A stretch of DNA of 64,000 bases from Pseudoalteromonas sp. OOF1S-7 (lineage in GTDB: Bacteria; Pseudomonadota; Gammaproteobacteria; Enterobacterales; Alteromonadaceae): positions 434,001 to 498,000 of the forward strand of contig NZ_JAKRFZ010000002.1 in the NCBI RefSeq assembly GCF_022347765.1, in the 5' to 3' direction. The notes beneath the pieces are model-generated. The model ran no database searches. It saw only the letters and a list, made by a program, of their open reading frames with translations, and was not told the DNA's origin. Shown piece by piece: positions 16,380 through 26,709 of the stretch. Made by a program: the position numbers and the translations under genes. The number at the start of each line of letters is the position of its first letter. The stretch's first letter is position 1.

Positions 16380-18428
16380 TTACCTCGCAACGGTGCTGTA
16401 AACGTCGCTTCTGAATGCGGCTTTGCGACCATAAATCACTTGCCCATCACGCACATCAAACCCCATATAAGCGCCGATATCTTGCCGAGATAAAGGGTGT
16501 AGTCCCTCATCAGTCACTTTGTATCGCACCAGTTCATGCCATTCTTTGGTCATCAGGTACACCATACCGTTCTCCAGCTCCAGACTTGAAAACGGCTCCA
16601 GCTCACCAATTTGCTCTCCCTGAGCTTGCGCAATGCCATTTAAAATACTCGCAAAGGGAAAGCGATAGAGCGTATGATTTTTGTCTGTCAGGTAAACATA
16701 TTCTGGTGTTGCCGGGTCTGCCATCGCTGTTATCCAGCCCTCTGGCAGCTGTGCCACTTGCTGCATCTGACGATTGTAGATTTGCACCCGTTTACGCTCA
16801 TTCTGCTTCACAGACAGGGCAAACAAGCTGTTGCTCAACCAGCTTTGCTGGTAAATATATCCGTCAAAGAACAAGGTGTTACCCTGGCTTGTTTCACCGG
16901 TGGGGATCAACCACATGGCATGATTATCGTGATTGATCAGCAACAGTTCATCGTCTGGCGACAGCGCCATACCCCGAAGTCGTACATGATCAGGTAATCT
17001 CGGTAGCGGACTGGCTTGCTCCTGAGGGCGCTGATAATACACCTGAGAGCTACCCGAACGGTCAGAAATAAAATAGACGCCATTATCAGTGTGTGCTAAA
17101 CGTGGCGAGCGATCCAGGCCATTGCTGTTATCCAGCACAAACCCGGTTTCCAGCCATTGAAGTTCGATGTCTTTATCATAGGTCGTAAAAACATAATCCG
17201 CACCATTACTATGCCGGGCGATATTACAGCAGATTTTATCGCTGAGGCTGCTCAGTAAGGTAGCCTCGTTATCGGTAAATGCCTGATGATACATTTGAGT
17301 GCGTGGACTGGAAGACGAAAAAACAACCCCCTTGTGGTCATGATCCCAAATTGCGCCATGCATCAGACCGGTACGCGCAAGCTGCAAGACTTGTTTTGCC
17401 GACTCAGGGTCATAGCTGAGCACCCGGCTGTTACCATCATTAGTGTGTGCCGTCAGCAACAAGTGATGTGTGCCCGGATGGGCATCCAGGTAGGCAAGTC
17501 GCCAGGTTGACTCAAGGCTGGTTGGTACCTTGGCTCTCTGTGCCGAAAAACTGAGCGCGTACAAATCGTTTTTATGCTCAAAGCGGCGTTCATGCGCCAG
17601 CGCATAGATAAGATCATCGCCCGCAACATAAATACTGTCATGATAAATCAGCTCACAGTCATATAACGCCTGATCAGGCGGCGCAAGTTGTCGCGCAGGC
17701 AAATCTAGCCTGGCTTTAAACCAGCCACACTGCTCCTTGTAGTACCCTTTAAAGACCAAATATTCCCCCTGACTACCCAGCAATTGTTGCAGATGATAAC
17801 CGGGCGTCTCAATAGGTTGCGGTAATGCGCTGCTATCATGGGCATATTGAGCAACCCATAAACTGCGCCCCTGCGCTGCGGTCACATTCAAAAATGCAAC
17901 ATGGGCTTGCTGAGTGAGCACGACAGGAAACATTTTTCCGCCACTCACCCGGCTCAACGCCCGACTTTCGCCATACTGTGGCGCAGCCGAACTACCATAA
18001 TGCGAAACCACGCTAACCAACAGTCCAGCCAGAATAATTAAGCCCGCCAATAAATAGCGCCCTGACAGGCGTTTTTGCGCGGCGGATCGTGCTGGTGTAG
18101 ACGTATTTTCCTCAGCCCCCAGTTTAATAGGCGCAATAAAGCGGTAACCCTGTTTAGGCACTGTTTGAATATATTGAGGCGACTTAGGATCGTCGCAAAA
18201 TACCTTTCTCAGATTCGCCACCAGCTTATTGATGGCATTGTCCGTCACTATGGTGCCTTGCCAGATGGCATTTTGTAATTCATCCCGACCAATAATACGG
18301 TTTGGGTTGTCAATAAAGAATATCAGTAGTGACAGCAGCCGGGGATCCAGTGTGATGCTATGCTCATCAGTAATGAGTTCGTTGGTTTGTTGGTAGAGGC
18401 GAAACTCGCCAATTTGAATAAAATCCAT
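16380..18428 (-). CDS. CadC/ToxR-like membrane transcriptional regulator
   Basis: About 682 residues from ATG 18428 (a TTG-started extension of 14 codons is possible). Residues 1-100 are an OmpR-type winged helix: EFRLYQQTNELI, then LLSLLIFFIDNPNRIIGRDE, and TVPKQGYRFIAPI at its end. A transmembrane helix near residues 120-142 (LLAGLIILAGLLVSVVSHY) separates it from a periplasmic domain of about 530 residues rich in beta-propeller-like repeats (YHQAFTDNEATLL, GVYFISDRSGSSQVYY, like TolB/WD40-type blades). It probably senses an envelope signal and binds DNA from the membrane. The large lipoprotein gene at 18824 is transcribed divergently and is its most likely target. Confidence 0.86.
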   Translation of the reverse strand: MDFIQIGEFRLYQQTNELITDEHSITLDPRLLSLLIFFIDNPNRIIGRDELQNAIWQGTIVTDNAINKLVANLRKVFCDDPKSPQYIQTVPKQGYRFIAPIKLGAEENTSTPARSAAQKRLSGRYLLAGLIILAGLLVSVVSHYGSSAAPQYGESRALSRVSGGKMFPVVLTQQAHVAFLNVTAAQGRSLWVAQYAHDSSALPQPIETPGYHLQQLLGSQGEYLVFKGYYKEQCGWFKARLDLPARQLAPPDQALYDCELIYHDSIYVAGDDLIYALAHERRFEHKNDLYALSFSAQRAKVPTSLESTWRLAYLDAHPGTHHLLLTAHTNDGNSRVLSYDPESAKQVLQLARTGLMHGAIWDHDHKGVVFSSSSPRTQMYHQAFTDNEATLLSSLSDKICCNIARHSNGADYVFTTYDKDIELQWLETGFVLDNSNGLDRSPRLAHTDNGVYFISDRSGSSQVYYQRPQEQASPLPRLPDHVRLRGMALSPDDELLLINHDNHAMWLIPTGETSQGNTLFFDGYIYQQSWLSNSLFALSVKQNERKRVQIYNRQMQQVAQLPEGWITAMADPATPEYVYLTDKNHTLYRFPFASILNGIAQAQGEQIGELEPFSSLELENGMVYLMTKEWHELVRYKVTDEGLHPLSRQDIGAYMGFDVRDGQVIYGRKAAFRSDVYSTVAR

Positions 18429-18823
18429 GGACTTCTCGTCTATCCTCTGCGGCTTCGCGCTTTCTTCCAATTAATCGCGTGAAGTCGGCAAATTCGGGCT
18501 CGTTGTTCTTATTCTGATATTGCGCCTGCGAAGGAAGCAATGACGAAACAAGGTTCGCCTTAGTCTATGATCATCTCAAAGCTTTGCAACCCACCAGCAA
18601 AAGAACATGGCAGAAATATACGACAGCTGAGCAGAAGTTGTGCAACAACCAGGAGATTGAAGGCAAACTAAGCCAATGTTCCGCGTTACAGACTCAGCTG
18701 AATTTGCACTGAATTTGCACTGAATTAGCATTCACTTTTCTGACTTATAAACTATGCTTACCCTGCTCACTTTATAACCAAAGGAAGGGCGAGTTTATTT
18801 CGCTAAATAGAACAGGTGTGTTT
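18429..18823. other. divergent regulatory region between CadC-like gene and giant lipoprotein gene
   Basis: About 395 bp without a gene. It contains the three 11-bp tandem repeats at 18698-18730 and must hold the promoters for both flanking genes. Confidence 0.55.
18698..18730. promoter_or_regulatory. three tandem 11-bp repeats, possible operator
   Basis: CTGAATTTGCA (18698-18708), CTGAATTTGCA (18709-18719) and CTGAATTAGCA (18720-18730) run head to tail. The 11-bp period is about one helical turn, so a protein would see the same face three times. They lie about 95 bp before the lipoprotein start. Confidence 0.5.
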
Positions 18824-21800
18824 ATGAAAAATCTAAAATTATTGCTGGCTGCCTCTTGCCTGACAGCCATACTGGCTGGATGTGGAGGCTCCTCAGACAG
18901 TGGCCCGTCCCCCAGCCCAAACCCGAATCCGAACCCGAATCCGAACCCAAATCCAGGCACAACTAACCAGGCTCCTACAGTCAGTATTAGTGGCGACAGT
19001 GAAGCACTGGAAGGCACCGCCGTATCACTCAAAGCCAGCGCAACCGACAGCGATGGGCAGGTTGTCAGCTACAGCTGGAGTGTCAGCACCGGACCCTCGG
19101 TCACGCTGAATAACAGTACAACCAGTGATGTAAGCTTCACAACGCCCGACGTCACTGAAGATACAGCGATGATACTGGCCGTTACAGTGACCGATGACGA
19201 TGGTGCAACGGCGACCGCAACGAAAAACTTCACGGTAAAACGTTTAGTCAGATCCGTTACGCTGACCGGCATCGTCACCGACGCGCCTGTGGCGAATGCG
19301 TCACTCATGGTGTACGTAGGTGATGAAACCTTCCCGGCGACCGCCGGCAATGATGGTACCTACACCGTTCAATTGAATATCGACGATTCGGCAGTGAACC
19401 AGCTTATTCGTATCAAAGCCAATGGTGGCACAAACCAGGAGAATGTAGAGTTTTACTCTCAACTGGAAAGCTTTACCTCCGTTGCCACCCAGGCAGGCGG
19501 CGACGGCATAGTCAATAGCAGCGAAAACTTTGGGGTCAATGTGACCAATGTGACTACCGCTGAGTATGCGCTCGTTACCCGTGCTGTCGGCGGTGTGCCA
19601 CAAACCACCAACGAGCTGAACAATGCGCTGGTAGGGGTTGATGCCAATGAAAAACTGACTTTATCTGCACTGATAAAACTGGTTGTCGACGGCAGCGGTG
19701 ATACTAAGTTTTCTTTGCCAGCCAGCGTCAACAATACCTTTGAACTGGTTTCGAGCCAAAGCGCCGTCGATGAACTGACCAACACCATCAACGACACAGA
19801 CCCGACCTTAATTGATAAAACCAAAGAAGAAATCAAAGAGGACGACAAGCTGGTTGATAACGGCGAAGGTTCTATTGTAGGCGACTACCTGATTGGCTCC
19901 ACGCGCTGGTTCCGTAGTCACTTTACAGAAATGACGCTAAATGAGGATGGTACGGGCACCTTCACCGATCATACCAGCGGTGCCATTACCTGGACACAGG
20001 CCACTAACGGATCAGTGAGTATTGTTTTTGCCGACGGCATTTTCTCACCCAGACACAGCTGCAAAAATGCTGAGGGCATGAACTATACCTGCTACTCGCG
20101 TTACAAAACTGCGACCTTTTCTATTTACGACGATAACAGCTTTGCGAAAGCAATCAGCCTGACCGCTGTCCGTGACGAGATCAAAGCCGATGACGACACT
20201 GTGCTAAATGCAGATGTCACCGACACCGACGATTTCACTATGGTTGTGCGCAACAATACAATCACACCCACAGCGGCACAGATCCCTGGCACCTGGCATT
20301 TTGACCAAATGTACTATCTGATGGGTGGTGAAACCGGTAACGAATACACCCTTCCACAAGCCGGTAAGATGGTATTCAACCAGGGTGGCACTGGCAAGTC
20401 TACCCTGCCTGACGGCACCGAGCGCGATTTCAGCTGGCAGATAAGTGGCAATAATCTGATAGTGATGTTGGCCAAAACTGACTCAATGGAAGCGAGAACA
20501 ATCACCTATTGGCTGCTGAAGTCACTACAAAATGGCTTTCAGTTCTGGGCAATCACCGATGACGCCGTTGCAACAGAGCCTGATAAAATGGCGTCAATGA
20601 CGCACCGCCGTCGCAGCGGGATCATGATGCCTGAACAAGCCATCACCCTGAACAATGCCATGGCCCAGGGGCGTTTTATTCCATATTATGGGGCAAACCT
20701 GCCACAAAACTATTTCTTTGACAACTATGTCAATGGCGTGAGCTATGCCCGGCTGAACAAATACACACAAGTCTGGGAAATAGACAACCGCACCTTATCA
20801 GTTAATAGCTATTTCGACAGCATGAATGGGCGTAATGTACACCAGTGCCCGGAAGGGGCAACCCCCGAGAGCTGTACCGTTAACTCCAGCAATGACTATC
20901 AGGTCATCTCCATGGATAGCAACAGCTGGTATGTGCGCTATAGCTTTACCAACGCCTATGAGCAAGGCCCGAGTTCCAGTTATATGCTGAAATATATGAA
21001 GACCGGCACAACGTTAACGCAATTCGACTATATGTGGATGGACAACCGGACTTTCCATATCCTCAACGACAACAACCAGGTTGAGTTTAAATATTACTTC
21101 CTGAATTACAGCGACGACGACACGTTCACTCGGGTAATTCGCGACAGTAATTTCAGCGAAATTGGTACCTTTTCAGTTAAATCCGGCAAGCTACATTCTG
21201 ACGAGTCCGGATCTGTGACTGTGAGTGATTTAAAAGGCTTTGATCGCGACTACATCAAGGTCTGTAACTACCCGCTGGATACTAACTGTGACCAAGGTAT
21301 GGAAGAAACTTACTATCTTAACGGTCAGGCTGCTGACAAGGCGACTATGATCACTCCGCCACCTAAAGTTGTTTACTCAACTGAAAAAGTCAGTGGTGCC
21401 TGGTATGACCCCAGCCAGCCAGATTTTCTGGTGGTGATCCGTGATGGTAGATGGGTCCATATGGAGCTTAAAACCGATGATGATCCCGATGGCAGGGCCG
21501 GGCTTGAAGTGGGCTATGCCGAATGGGATGAACAAACCGGCGAGTTTATGGTTAGCCTCTTCTTTGACTCTAATGGCGTATATGGGTACGACTCTGACCT
21601 TAAACATACCCTGATGGTCGATGGAGATACACTGACCATTGATATTGAAGGCGAACCGAGCTTTACATTAAGCAGACTAGTAGATGCAAACAATCCCTTA
21701 GTCGGGGCCTATGTTGAGTATCCGTTGGATAGTGAACGGATCTGGGTCAGTGCATTCTTACCCGGTAACAAGTTCTTTGAAGCAGATTATGAAAGCGCAG

Positions 21801-22336
21801 ATTCTGCCATGGCAGGTATCAATTACGGCAGCTTTAATTATGATGCCAGCACAGGCAGAACTGAACTAACATTTGAACTGAATCAGCTCGCTGACAGCGA
21901 CACTATTTTTGCGATGTTCCTGAACGGGGATGTGATCCAATGGAAAGACGGCGACGATCTGGGTACTGTACAACGTGTTAAACCAAGTGCAGGTCAACCT
22001 TTGTTCGATAGCCATACTCTGATGTATGAACGCTTTGCGCTCATAAATGGCAGCGAGACTATGTACGTGGAGTTTCATGGCGAGAATGCCCTGGCAGAAG
22101 TGGTCACAGAGGGTAAAACGCGTGCCTACACCTGGTCCATTAATCAGGGGCAACTCACTTTGTTGGCCAATCAGCCTGAATTTGGCTTCAGTGCTGAAGG
22201 TTATGTTATTTCGCCAAGTGACATGCTAGATGATGGCTGGAAAGTGTCAGTATTGAAAATGATGGAGCCTGAGATAGTTTTAGAAAACGACCCTGTCAGT
22301 TCGTATATGCAATTTAATGCAGATATGCGCCGCTAG
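18824..22336 (+). CDS. giant surface lipoprotein with PKD-like domain
   Basis: A 1170-residue lipoprotein. I prefer the ATG at 18824, eight bases past ACAGG, over the GTG two codons upstream. The lipobox is LAGC (Cys near residue 20). A Pro-Asn linker of alternating PN repeats (about residues 30-45) leads to a PKD/Ig-like domain (residues 48-140, with DSDGQVVSYSW and VTDDDGATATATK). A small CarboxypepD-reg-like sandwich follows (TGIVTDAPVANASLMVYVG). The remaining 900 residues have several copies of a beta-rich segment of the type GTWHFDQMYY...GTGKSTLPDGT, with no known catalytic site. It is probably exposed on the cell surface and probably under the divergent CadC-like regulator. Confidence 0.8.
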   Translation: MKNLKLLLAASCLTAILAGCGGSSDSGPSPSPNPNPNPNPNPNPGTTNQAPTVSISGDSEALEGTAVSLKASATDSDGQVVSYSWSVSTGPSVTLNNSTTSDVSFTTPDVTEDTAMILAVTVTDDDGATATATKNFTVKRLVRSVTLTGIVTDAPVANASLMVYVGDETFPATAGNDGTYTVQLNIDDSAVNQLIRIKANGGTNQENVEFYSQLESFTSVATQAGGDGIVNSSENFGVNVTNVTTAEYALVTRAVGGVPQTTNELNNALVGVDANEKLTLSALIKLVVDGSGDTKFSLPASVNNTFELVSSQSAVDELTNTINDTDPTLIDKTKEEIKEDDKLVDNGEGSIVGDYLIGSTRWFRSHFTEMTLNEDGTGTFTDHTSGAITWTQATNGSVSIVFADGIFSPRHSCKNAEGMNYTCYSRYKTATFSIYDDNSFAKAISLTAVRDEIKADDDTVLNADVTDTDDFTMVVRNNTITPTAAQIPGTWHFDQMYYLMGGETGNEYTLPQAGKMVFNQGGTGKSTLPDGTERDFSWQISGNNLIVMLAKTDSMEARTITYWLLKSLQNGFQFWAITDDAVATEPDKMASMTHRRRSGIMMPEQAITLNNAMAQGRFIPYYGANLPQNYFFDNYVNGVSYARLNKYTQVWEIDNRTLSVNSYFDSMNGRNVHQCPEGATPESCTVNSSNDYQVISMDSNSWYVRYSFTNAYEQGPSSSYMLKYMKTGTTLTQFDYMWMDNRTFHILNDNNQVEFKYYFLNYSDDDTFTRVIRDSNFSEIGTFSVKSGKLHSDESGSVTVSDLKGFDRDYIKVCNYPLDTNCDQGMEETYYLNGQAADKATMITPPPKVVYSTEKVSGAWYDPSQPDFLVVIRDGRWVHMELKTDDDPDGRAGLEVGYAEWDEQTGEFMVSLFFDSNGVYGYDSDLKHTLMVDGDTLTIDIEGEPSFTLSRLVDANNPLVGAYVEYPLDSERIWVSAFLPGNKFFEADYESADSAMAGINYGSFNYDASTGRTELTFELNQLADSDTIFAMFLNGDVIQWKDGDDLGTVQRVKPSAGQPLFDSHTLMYERFALINGSETMYVEFHGENALAEVVTEGKTRAYTWSINQGQLTLLANQPEFGFSAEGYVISPSDMLDDGWKVSVLKMMEPEIVLENDPVSSYMQFNADMRR

Positions 22337-22349
22337 GTAAATTTTGACT

Positions 22350-22384
22350 GCGGTCCCTTGATATCAGAGGGACCGCGTTTTTTC
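22350..22384 (+). terminator. terminator of the giant lipoprotein gene
   Basis: GCGGTCCCT (22350-22358) and AGGGACCGC (22368-22376) flank a nine-base loop; GTTTTTTC follows. It abuts the stop of the convergent decarboxylase gene. Confidence 0.85.
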
Positions 22385-23764
22385 TTAGCTTGCCAGTCTG
22401 GATAGTTCCGCAATCGCCAGCTCCACATCCTTCATTTCAGTGCACCAGTTGCTAAATGCACAACGGATCACCGCCTTACCCTGCCACACGCCTGGTGTCA
22501 TAAACACCTGACCGGCTTCGTTTAACTGTGCTAATAAGTCATGTGTATCCAGTTTGTTTTTATCGCTGGCTGAGAACACCACAACGTTTAGCTCACACGG
22601 TTTATCCAATTCATAGGCAGGTGAGTTATTGAGCCAGCTGGCCAACACGTTAGCCTGATCCACATTACGCTGGATCTGCGACTTGATACCCTGTTTGCCA
22701 TAGGCAAGCAAAGTGGCCCAGACGGGCAAAGCACGAAAACGCCGGGAGTTTTCAATCCCCAAAGACATAAAAGGTTGCTCTGTTTCATCATTGACCAAAT
22801 ATGGCGCATCTGCATTACAAGTTGCAAACAGTGAGTGCGGGTGGCGGGTGAGAAAAACGCCGCAGTCATAAGGTACATTCAGCCATTTGTGACAATCCAG
22901 CGTAATACTGTCTGCCAGCTCTATCCCCTGCGTTTTCCCTTGCGAACCTGTCAGCAGTCGTTCAAAAATACCAAATGCGCCGTCCACATGTAGCCAGGCC
23001 TGATGTTTACGGCACAACTGTGCGACGCGGACCAGATCATCGAAATCGGTGCCAGTCACCGTTGCTGCACTGGCAATAACAATTTTTCCCTGACTGTGAC
23101 ATTCATTCAGTTTGTTGGCCAAATCCGTTGTATCCATCGCTTCACTGTTTGACTCACAGGCAATCTGCACCCAGCTCTCCTGCCCCAAACCTGCCAGCCC
23201 CAGCGCCTTGACCATACTCGCATGTGGGGTCGCGGCAAACACGGTATAATCCAGCGCCTTACAACCGGCCTTCGCGACATCAACCCCTTGTTTAAGTCCG
23301 ACTTCCTGCCTGGCCGTCATGGCACCTAATACATTGGCGGCCGTCGCACCTGTGGTCATAACCCCTTCATATGCAGCAGGTAGCTCAAATAACTCAGTGA
23401 TCCACTTAATCGCCTGACGCTCTACCTGGCTGGCAATTGAGTCGCCGCCTTTGGAGACATTTTGGTTGTACAAGGTCACGAGCCAATCGGCGTACGTGGC
23501 AACCGGGTTGGCTCCGCCAGTGACAAATCCCCAGTAACGCCCACCGTTACTGGCTGACAGCTGAGGGGCTATTTCTGTACTGAAGACTTGCCTGAAAACC
23601 TCAAACCCGGCCGGCTGCTCGACAAGTTCACGTGCTTGTAAGCAAGACTCAGGATTGCTTACTCGCCGGGTACCGAGCGACTCTCTGAAGGCGTAACACT
23701 CTTGCTCAAGTGCTGCGAGCAGTTGTTCATAAGCCGGCAACTGCCGGGGTGTTAATGCATGCAT
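22385..23764 (-). CDS. PLP-dependent group II decarboxylase
   Basis: A 459-residue enzyme of the pyridoxal-phosphate decarboxylase family (aromatic-L-amino-acid/glutamate decarboxylase fold type I). The PLP Lys is in TLDCHKWLNVPYDCGVF, near residue 295; the cofactor Asp-Ala/His stretch WLHVDGAFG precedes it. The N-terminal GGRYWGFVTGGANP is the usual substrate-side motif. The start follows a strong AAAGGAGT. The exact amino-acid substrate cannot be read from sequence. The MocR-type gene is divergent with an 86-bp gap, so the regulator probably controls this decarboxylase. Confidence 0.87.
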   Translation of the reverse strand: MHALTPRQLPAYEQLLAALEQECYAFRESLGTRRVSNPESCLQARELVEQPAGFEVFRQVFSTEIAPQLSASNGGRYWGFVTGGANPVATYADWLVTLYNQNVSKGGDSIASQVERQAIKWITELFELPAAYEGVMTTGATAANVLGAMTARQEVGLKQGVDVAKAGCKALDYTVFAATPHASMVKALGLAGLGQESWVQIACESNSEAMDTTDLANKLNECHSQGKIVIASAATVTGTDFDDLVRVAQLCRKHQAWLHVDGAFGIFERLLTGSQGKTQGIELADSITLDCHKWLNVPYDCGVFLTRHPHSLFATCNADAPYLVNDETEQPFMSLGIENSRRFRALPVWATLLAYGKQGIKSQIQRNVDQANVLASWLNNSPAYELDKPCELNVVVFSASDKNKLDTHDLLAQLNEAGQVFMTPGVWQGKAVIRCAFSNWCTEMKDVELAIAELSRLAS

Positions 23765-23850
23765 AATGACTCCTTTTGACTTTACGGCCCTACTTTAACG
23801 TGATAGTAAAAAGGTAACAGATACAAAGAATAGAAATTTTTAGATAACAG

Positions 23851-25251
23851 ATGAGTAAGCAAGCAAAATACAAAGCACTGGCCAAACAGTTTATCAATGC
23901 CATTGAAGCCGGTGAGTACCAATGTGGCCAGCCTTTGCCTTCTTTGCGCCAGCTGAGTGCGCTCAATCAGGTCAGTATGACCACTGCGCTTTCCTGTTAT
24001 CGTTATCTTGAATCACTGGGTTACATTCACGCAGATCCAAAACGTGGCTTTTTTCCTTGTTACAACCCCGTCTCGACACAGGCTACAGAGCACACAAAAT
24101 TTAACGCAGAGATCCGCACTTTACCCAAAAACCCACCCCTGCGACTCAGGTCAGGATTTGCAACAGCGCAACTTGACGCCACCCTGATAGATACACAGCA
24201 ACTCCGTGCCTCTGTGGCGCGCACCCTGCGTGGTAATCATACCTTGTTCAATTATGGGGACCCACTCGGTGAACAAACTCTGCGACAAGCACTGACGACA
24301 CATCTTAAAACCCAGGGGTTTGTTTTGCATGAGCGGGAGTTAATTGTTACACAAGGCTGTCTGGATGCCGTAAAAACGGCCCTGGAAGTTACGACCAAAG
24401 AAGGCGAGGTCGTTGCTGTACCGTCTCCGTGCTACGCCGGGTTGCTGGATACGCTCAGCGTCATGGGCAGGCAAGTTATGGAGATCCCCTGTCATCAGGA
24501 CGGCATCGATCTGGCACAACTGGAACAAGCAATGGCTGGGCAGAAAATTGCGGCATGTATGCTCAGCGCCAACTTCCAAAACCCAACCGGCCACTGTCTG
24601 AGCGTGCAGCAAAAACAGGAACTCGCGCAGATGGCAAAGCGCTATCAAATCCCTGTTATAGAGGATGATGTTTACCGGGAGCTGAGTCACAACCGCACGA
24701 TGCCCTTCCCGGTAAAACACTTTGATGAAGACGGCTGGGTGATCTGGTGCAGTAGTATTTCCAAAACTCTGGCACCGGGACTCAGGCTGGGCTGGTGCGC
24801 GCCGGGAAGATTCTATCAACATTACAGCGACCTGATCCGTGTGCGCTCTTTAGGATGTAACCGGCCTCTCCAGCTGGCACTGGCAGACTATATTGGTCGG
24901 GGACATTACACCCGGTACCTGAAAAAACTTAACCAGACACTTGCACTGCAATGCAACCAATACATCCAGACACTGACACAACGGCTCCCCGCAAATATCC
25001 AAATCAATCGCCCGCGTGGGGGGTTAGTGCTGTGGTTTGAACTACCGGGTGTTGATATCAAAAGACTTCAGACCCAGCTTCAGGCAGAGCAAATTTATAT
25101 TCTGTGCGGCGACGCTTTTTCTACCACCGGGCTCTATCAACAATATGTTCGTCTCAACTTTGGCCTGTGTCTCACTACAGAAGTAAAATCACAGCTTATC
25201 CGTTTTGCCCACGTTGCAGCCCACACACAATGTCAAAAATCAGTCAAATAA
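23851..25251 (+). CDS. MocR-type GntR regulator with aminotransferase domain
   Basis: A 466-residue PLP-dependent transcription factor. Residues 1-70 are a GntR winged helix (YQCGQPLPSLRQLSALNQ, then SMTTALSCYRYLESLGY). Residues about 90-460 are an aminotransferase class I/II fold with PLP contacts NFQNPTG, EDDVYRE and the Schiff-base Lys in SSISKTLAPGLRLGW near residue 310. MocR proteins use the fold as a sensor for amino acids or PLP rather than as an enzyme. It is divergent from the decarboxylase gene at 22385, its likely target. Confidence 0.88.
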   Translation: MSKQAKYKALAKQFINAIEAGEYQCGQPLPSLRQLSALNQVSMTTALSCYRYLESLGYIHADPKRGFFPCYNPVSTQATEHTKFNAEIRTLPKNPPLRLRSGFATAQLDATLIDTQQLRASVARTLRGNHTLFNYGDPLGEQTLRQALTTHLKTQGFVLHERELIVTQGCLDAVKTALEVTTKEGEVVAVPSPCYAGLLDTLSVMGRQVMEIPCHQDGIDLAQLEQAMAGQKIAACMLSANFQNPTGHCLSVQQKQELAQMAKRYQIPVIEDDVYRELSHNRTMPFPVKHFDEDGWVIWCSSISKTLAPGLRLGWCAPGRFYQHYSDLIRVRSLGCNRPLQLALADYIGRGHYTRYLKKLNQTLALQCNQYIQTLTQRLPANIQINRPRGGLVLWFELPGVDIKRLQTQLQAEQIYILCGDAFSTTGLYQQYVRLNFGLCLTTEVKSQLIRFAHVAAHTQCQKSVK

Positions 25252-25315
25252 GATACTAAAACTGGTACAAAAAATGCTTAAATTTTAAACTACGACTTAT
25301 GCGGTGATTACTATC

Positions 25316-25963
25316 ATGGATCTGACACAGGATGAGCTGGACTATATTCATTTGGTGGTTGAAACATCCCAGCTAGATTTATTTCAGGCACACACCAATT
25401 TATGCAATGAACTAAAAGCGTTTACCAGTGATCTGCTTGAAGAGCTGGCCCAGCAAGAAGCAAGCTACGCGCAAAACGAGCGTATGCTCGACACCCATTT
25501 ACGCGCTGCCAATATCGTCGACTTCCCTGCTCAACCTGTACTGCAGCCAGACAGCCAAAATCGGTGGCATCCGGATCACCAAACGCTGTTGTCTATCATT
25601 GACGATTTGCCTCAGATCGTTGAGGGACACGGTATGCCACGCAGCTGGCGATTTACCCCCTACCCGGCAGTCCGTCTACTGCTAAACTTTCCCAGGGCAT
25701 CATTTCATGTTGACTCTTTGTCACTTACCGGTGCCTGCATTAACACTTTCCCGCTCAACGCCTGGGCACACCAGGATATGTTTACACTAAGAGGCGCAAG
25801 TCTGGTGTTACCAAATGGACACTGCATCCAAATCGACATTGCCTCAGTGTCAAGCCGGAGCGAACACCGGTTGGCACTGAAGTTTGACCATTACACCGTC
25901 GCCAGTCCAACCCTAAAAGTCTATGTCGTCAGTAACTACGTGCGCCTGCACGGCTGGCATTAA
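25316..25963 (+). CDS. protein of unknown function, possible PilZ-like C-terminal domain
   Basis: About 215 residues from ATG 25316; a GTG at 25304 is an alternative. The first 80 residues look helical and acidic. The C-terminal part is beta-rich, with DSLSLTGACINTFP recalling the DxSxxG element of PilZ domains, but the usual RxxxR c-di-GMP arginine pair is not evident. The assignment is weak. It follows the MocR gene by about 65 bp on the same strand and is convergent with the LysE gene. A role in c-di-GMP signalling would be speculative. Confidence 0.5.
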   Translation: MDLTQDELDYIHLVVETSQLDLFQAHTNLCNELKAFTSDLLEELAQQEASYAQNERMLDTHLRAANIVDFPAQPVLQPDSQNRWHPDHQTLLSIIDDLPQIVEGHGMPRSWRFTPYPAVRLLLNFPRASFHVDSLSLTGACINTFPLNAWAHQDMFTLRGASLVLPNGHCIQIDIASVSSRSEHRLALKFDHYTVASPTLKVYVVSNYVRLHGWH

Positions 25964-25966
25964 AGC

Positions 25967-26587
25967 TTAGATGGTTTGATAAACAACCCGTGCTGCCAGC
26001 AGCAAAAAAGCGCAGCCAAGTAGTTTGTCAATCACGCCCTGTTTCGCACTCAGATCAAAGCGTTCACGGGCAGAGGCGGTCACGACAGAGACAAAGAAAT
26101 ACCACAGCGCATCGATCACCAGTACTGTCATGCACATGATCACCGCAGCCTTGAGTGTTAGTGCGTCAGGGTCGATAAACTGTGAGAACAGCGCCAGGAA
26201 GAAAATGGCCAGCTTTGGATTTAAAAAGGCAATGGCAAAGCCATCTTTTGCCGCAGTAAGATAGCTTTTAGTATCGTGCTCTTTGGCGACTTCAATACCA
26301 CTGCTATTGCTGCTGAGGATTTTGTAGCCCATATACGCAAGATACGCCGCCCCCGCATAGACCAGGCCCTGATAAACCAAGGGAAATTGCTCAATCAGAC
26401 TGGCCAGGCCCAGTAGAGACAAACTGGCGTAAATACCCACGCCCAGGCCATGAGATAAACTCGCCACAATCCCGTGCTGGGCACTGTGATACAGGCTGTA
26501 ACGTAACACTACCGCCAAACTGGGGCCGGGAGACATGGCTCCGACACAACATATAAACGCCAGACTTAACCAGGCCGTTAATTCCAT
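25967..26587 (-). CDS. LysE/RhtB-family amino-acid exporter
   Basis: A 206-residue inner-membrane protein with six hydrophobic segments. I place the start at the ATG at 26587 (MELTAWLSLAFICCVGAMSP); the longer open frame adds a basic, non-family stretch. The family signature SPGPSLAVVLRYSL follows the first helix, and FLNPKLAIFFLALFSQF marks the fourth. Members export amino acids or homoserine lactones by proton antiport. The substrate is not evident. The small peptide gene at 26710 and its own promoter lie upstream. Confidence 0.88.
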   Translation of the reverse strand: MELTAWLSLAFICCVGAMSPGPSLAVVLRYSLYHSAQHGIVASLSHGLGVGIYASLSLLGLASLIEQFPLVYQGLVYAGAAYLAYMGYKILSSNSSGIEVAKEHDTKSYLTAAKDGFAIAFLNPKLAIFFLALFSQFIDPDALTLKAAVIMCMTVLVIDALWYFFVSVVTASARERFDLSAKQGVIDKLLGCAFLLLAARVVYQTI

Positions 26588-26709
26588 CTTTATTTTCCGC
26601 AGAACTAAAAGCGCATAGTCTAACCGAGCGTAAAGAGCGGGCCAATGTTTAAATTCACGTAACAACGGAACCAGCTAGTCAGTTGAGGTGGCGTTTCAGC
26701 CGATCAGGA

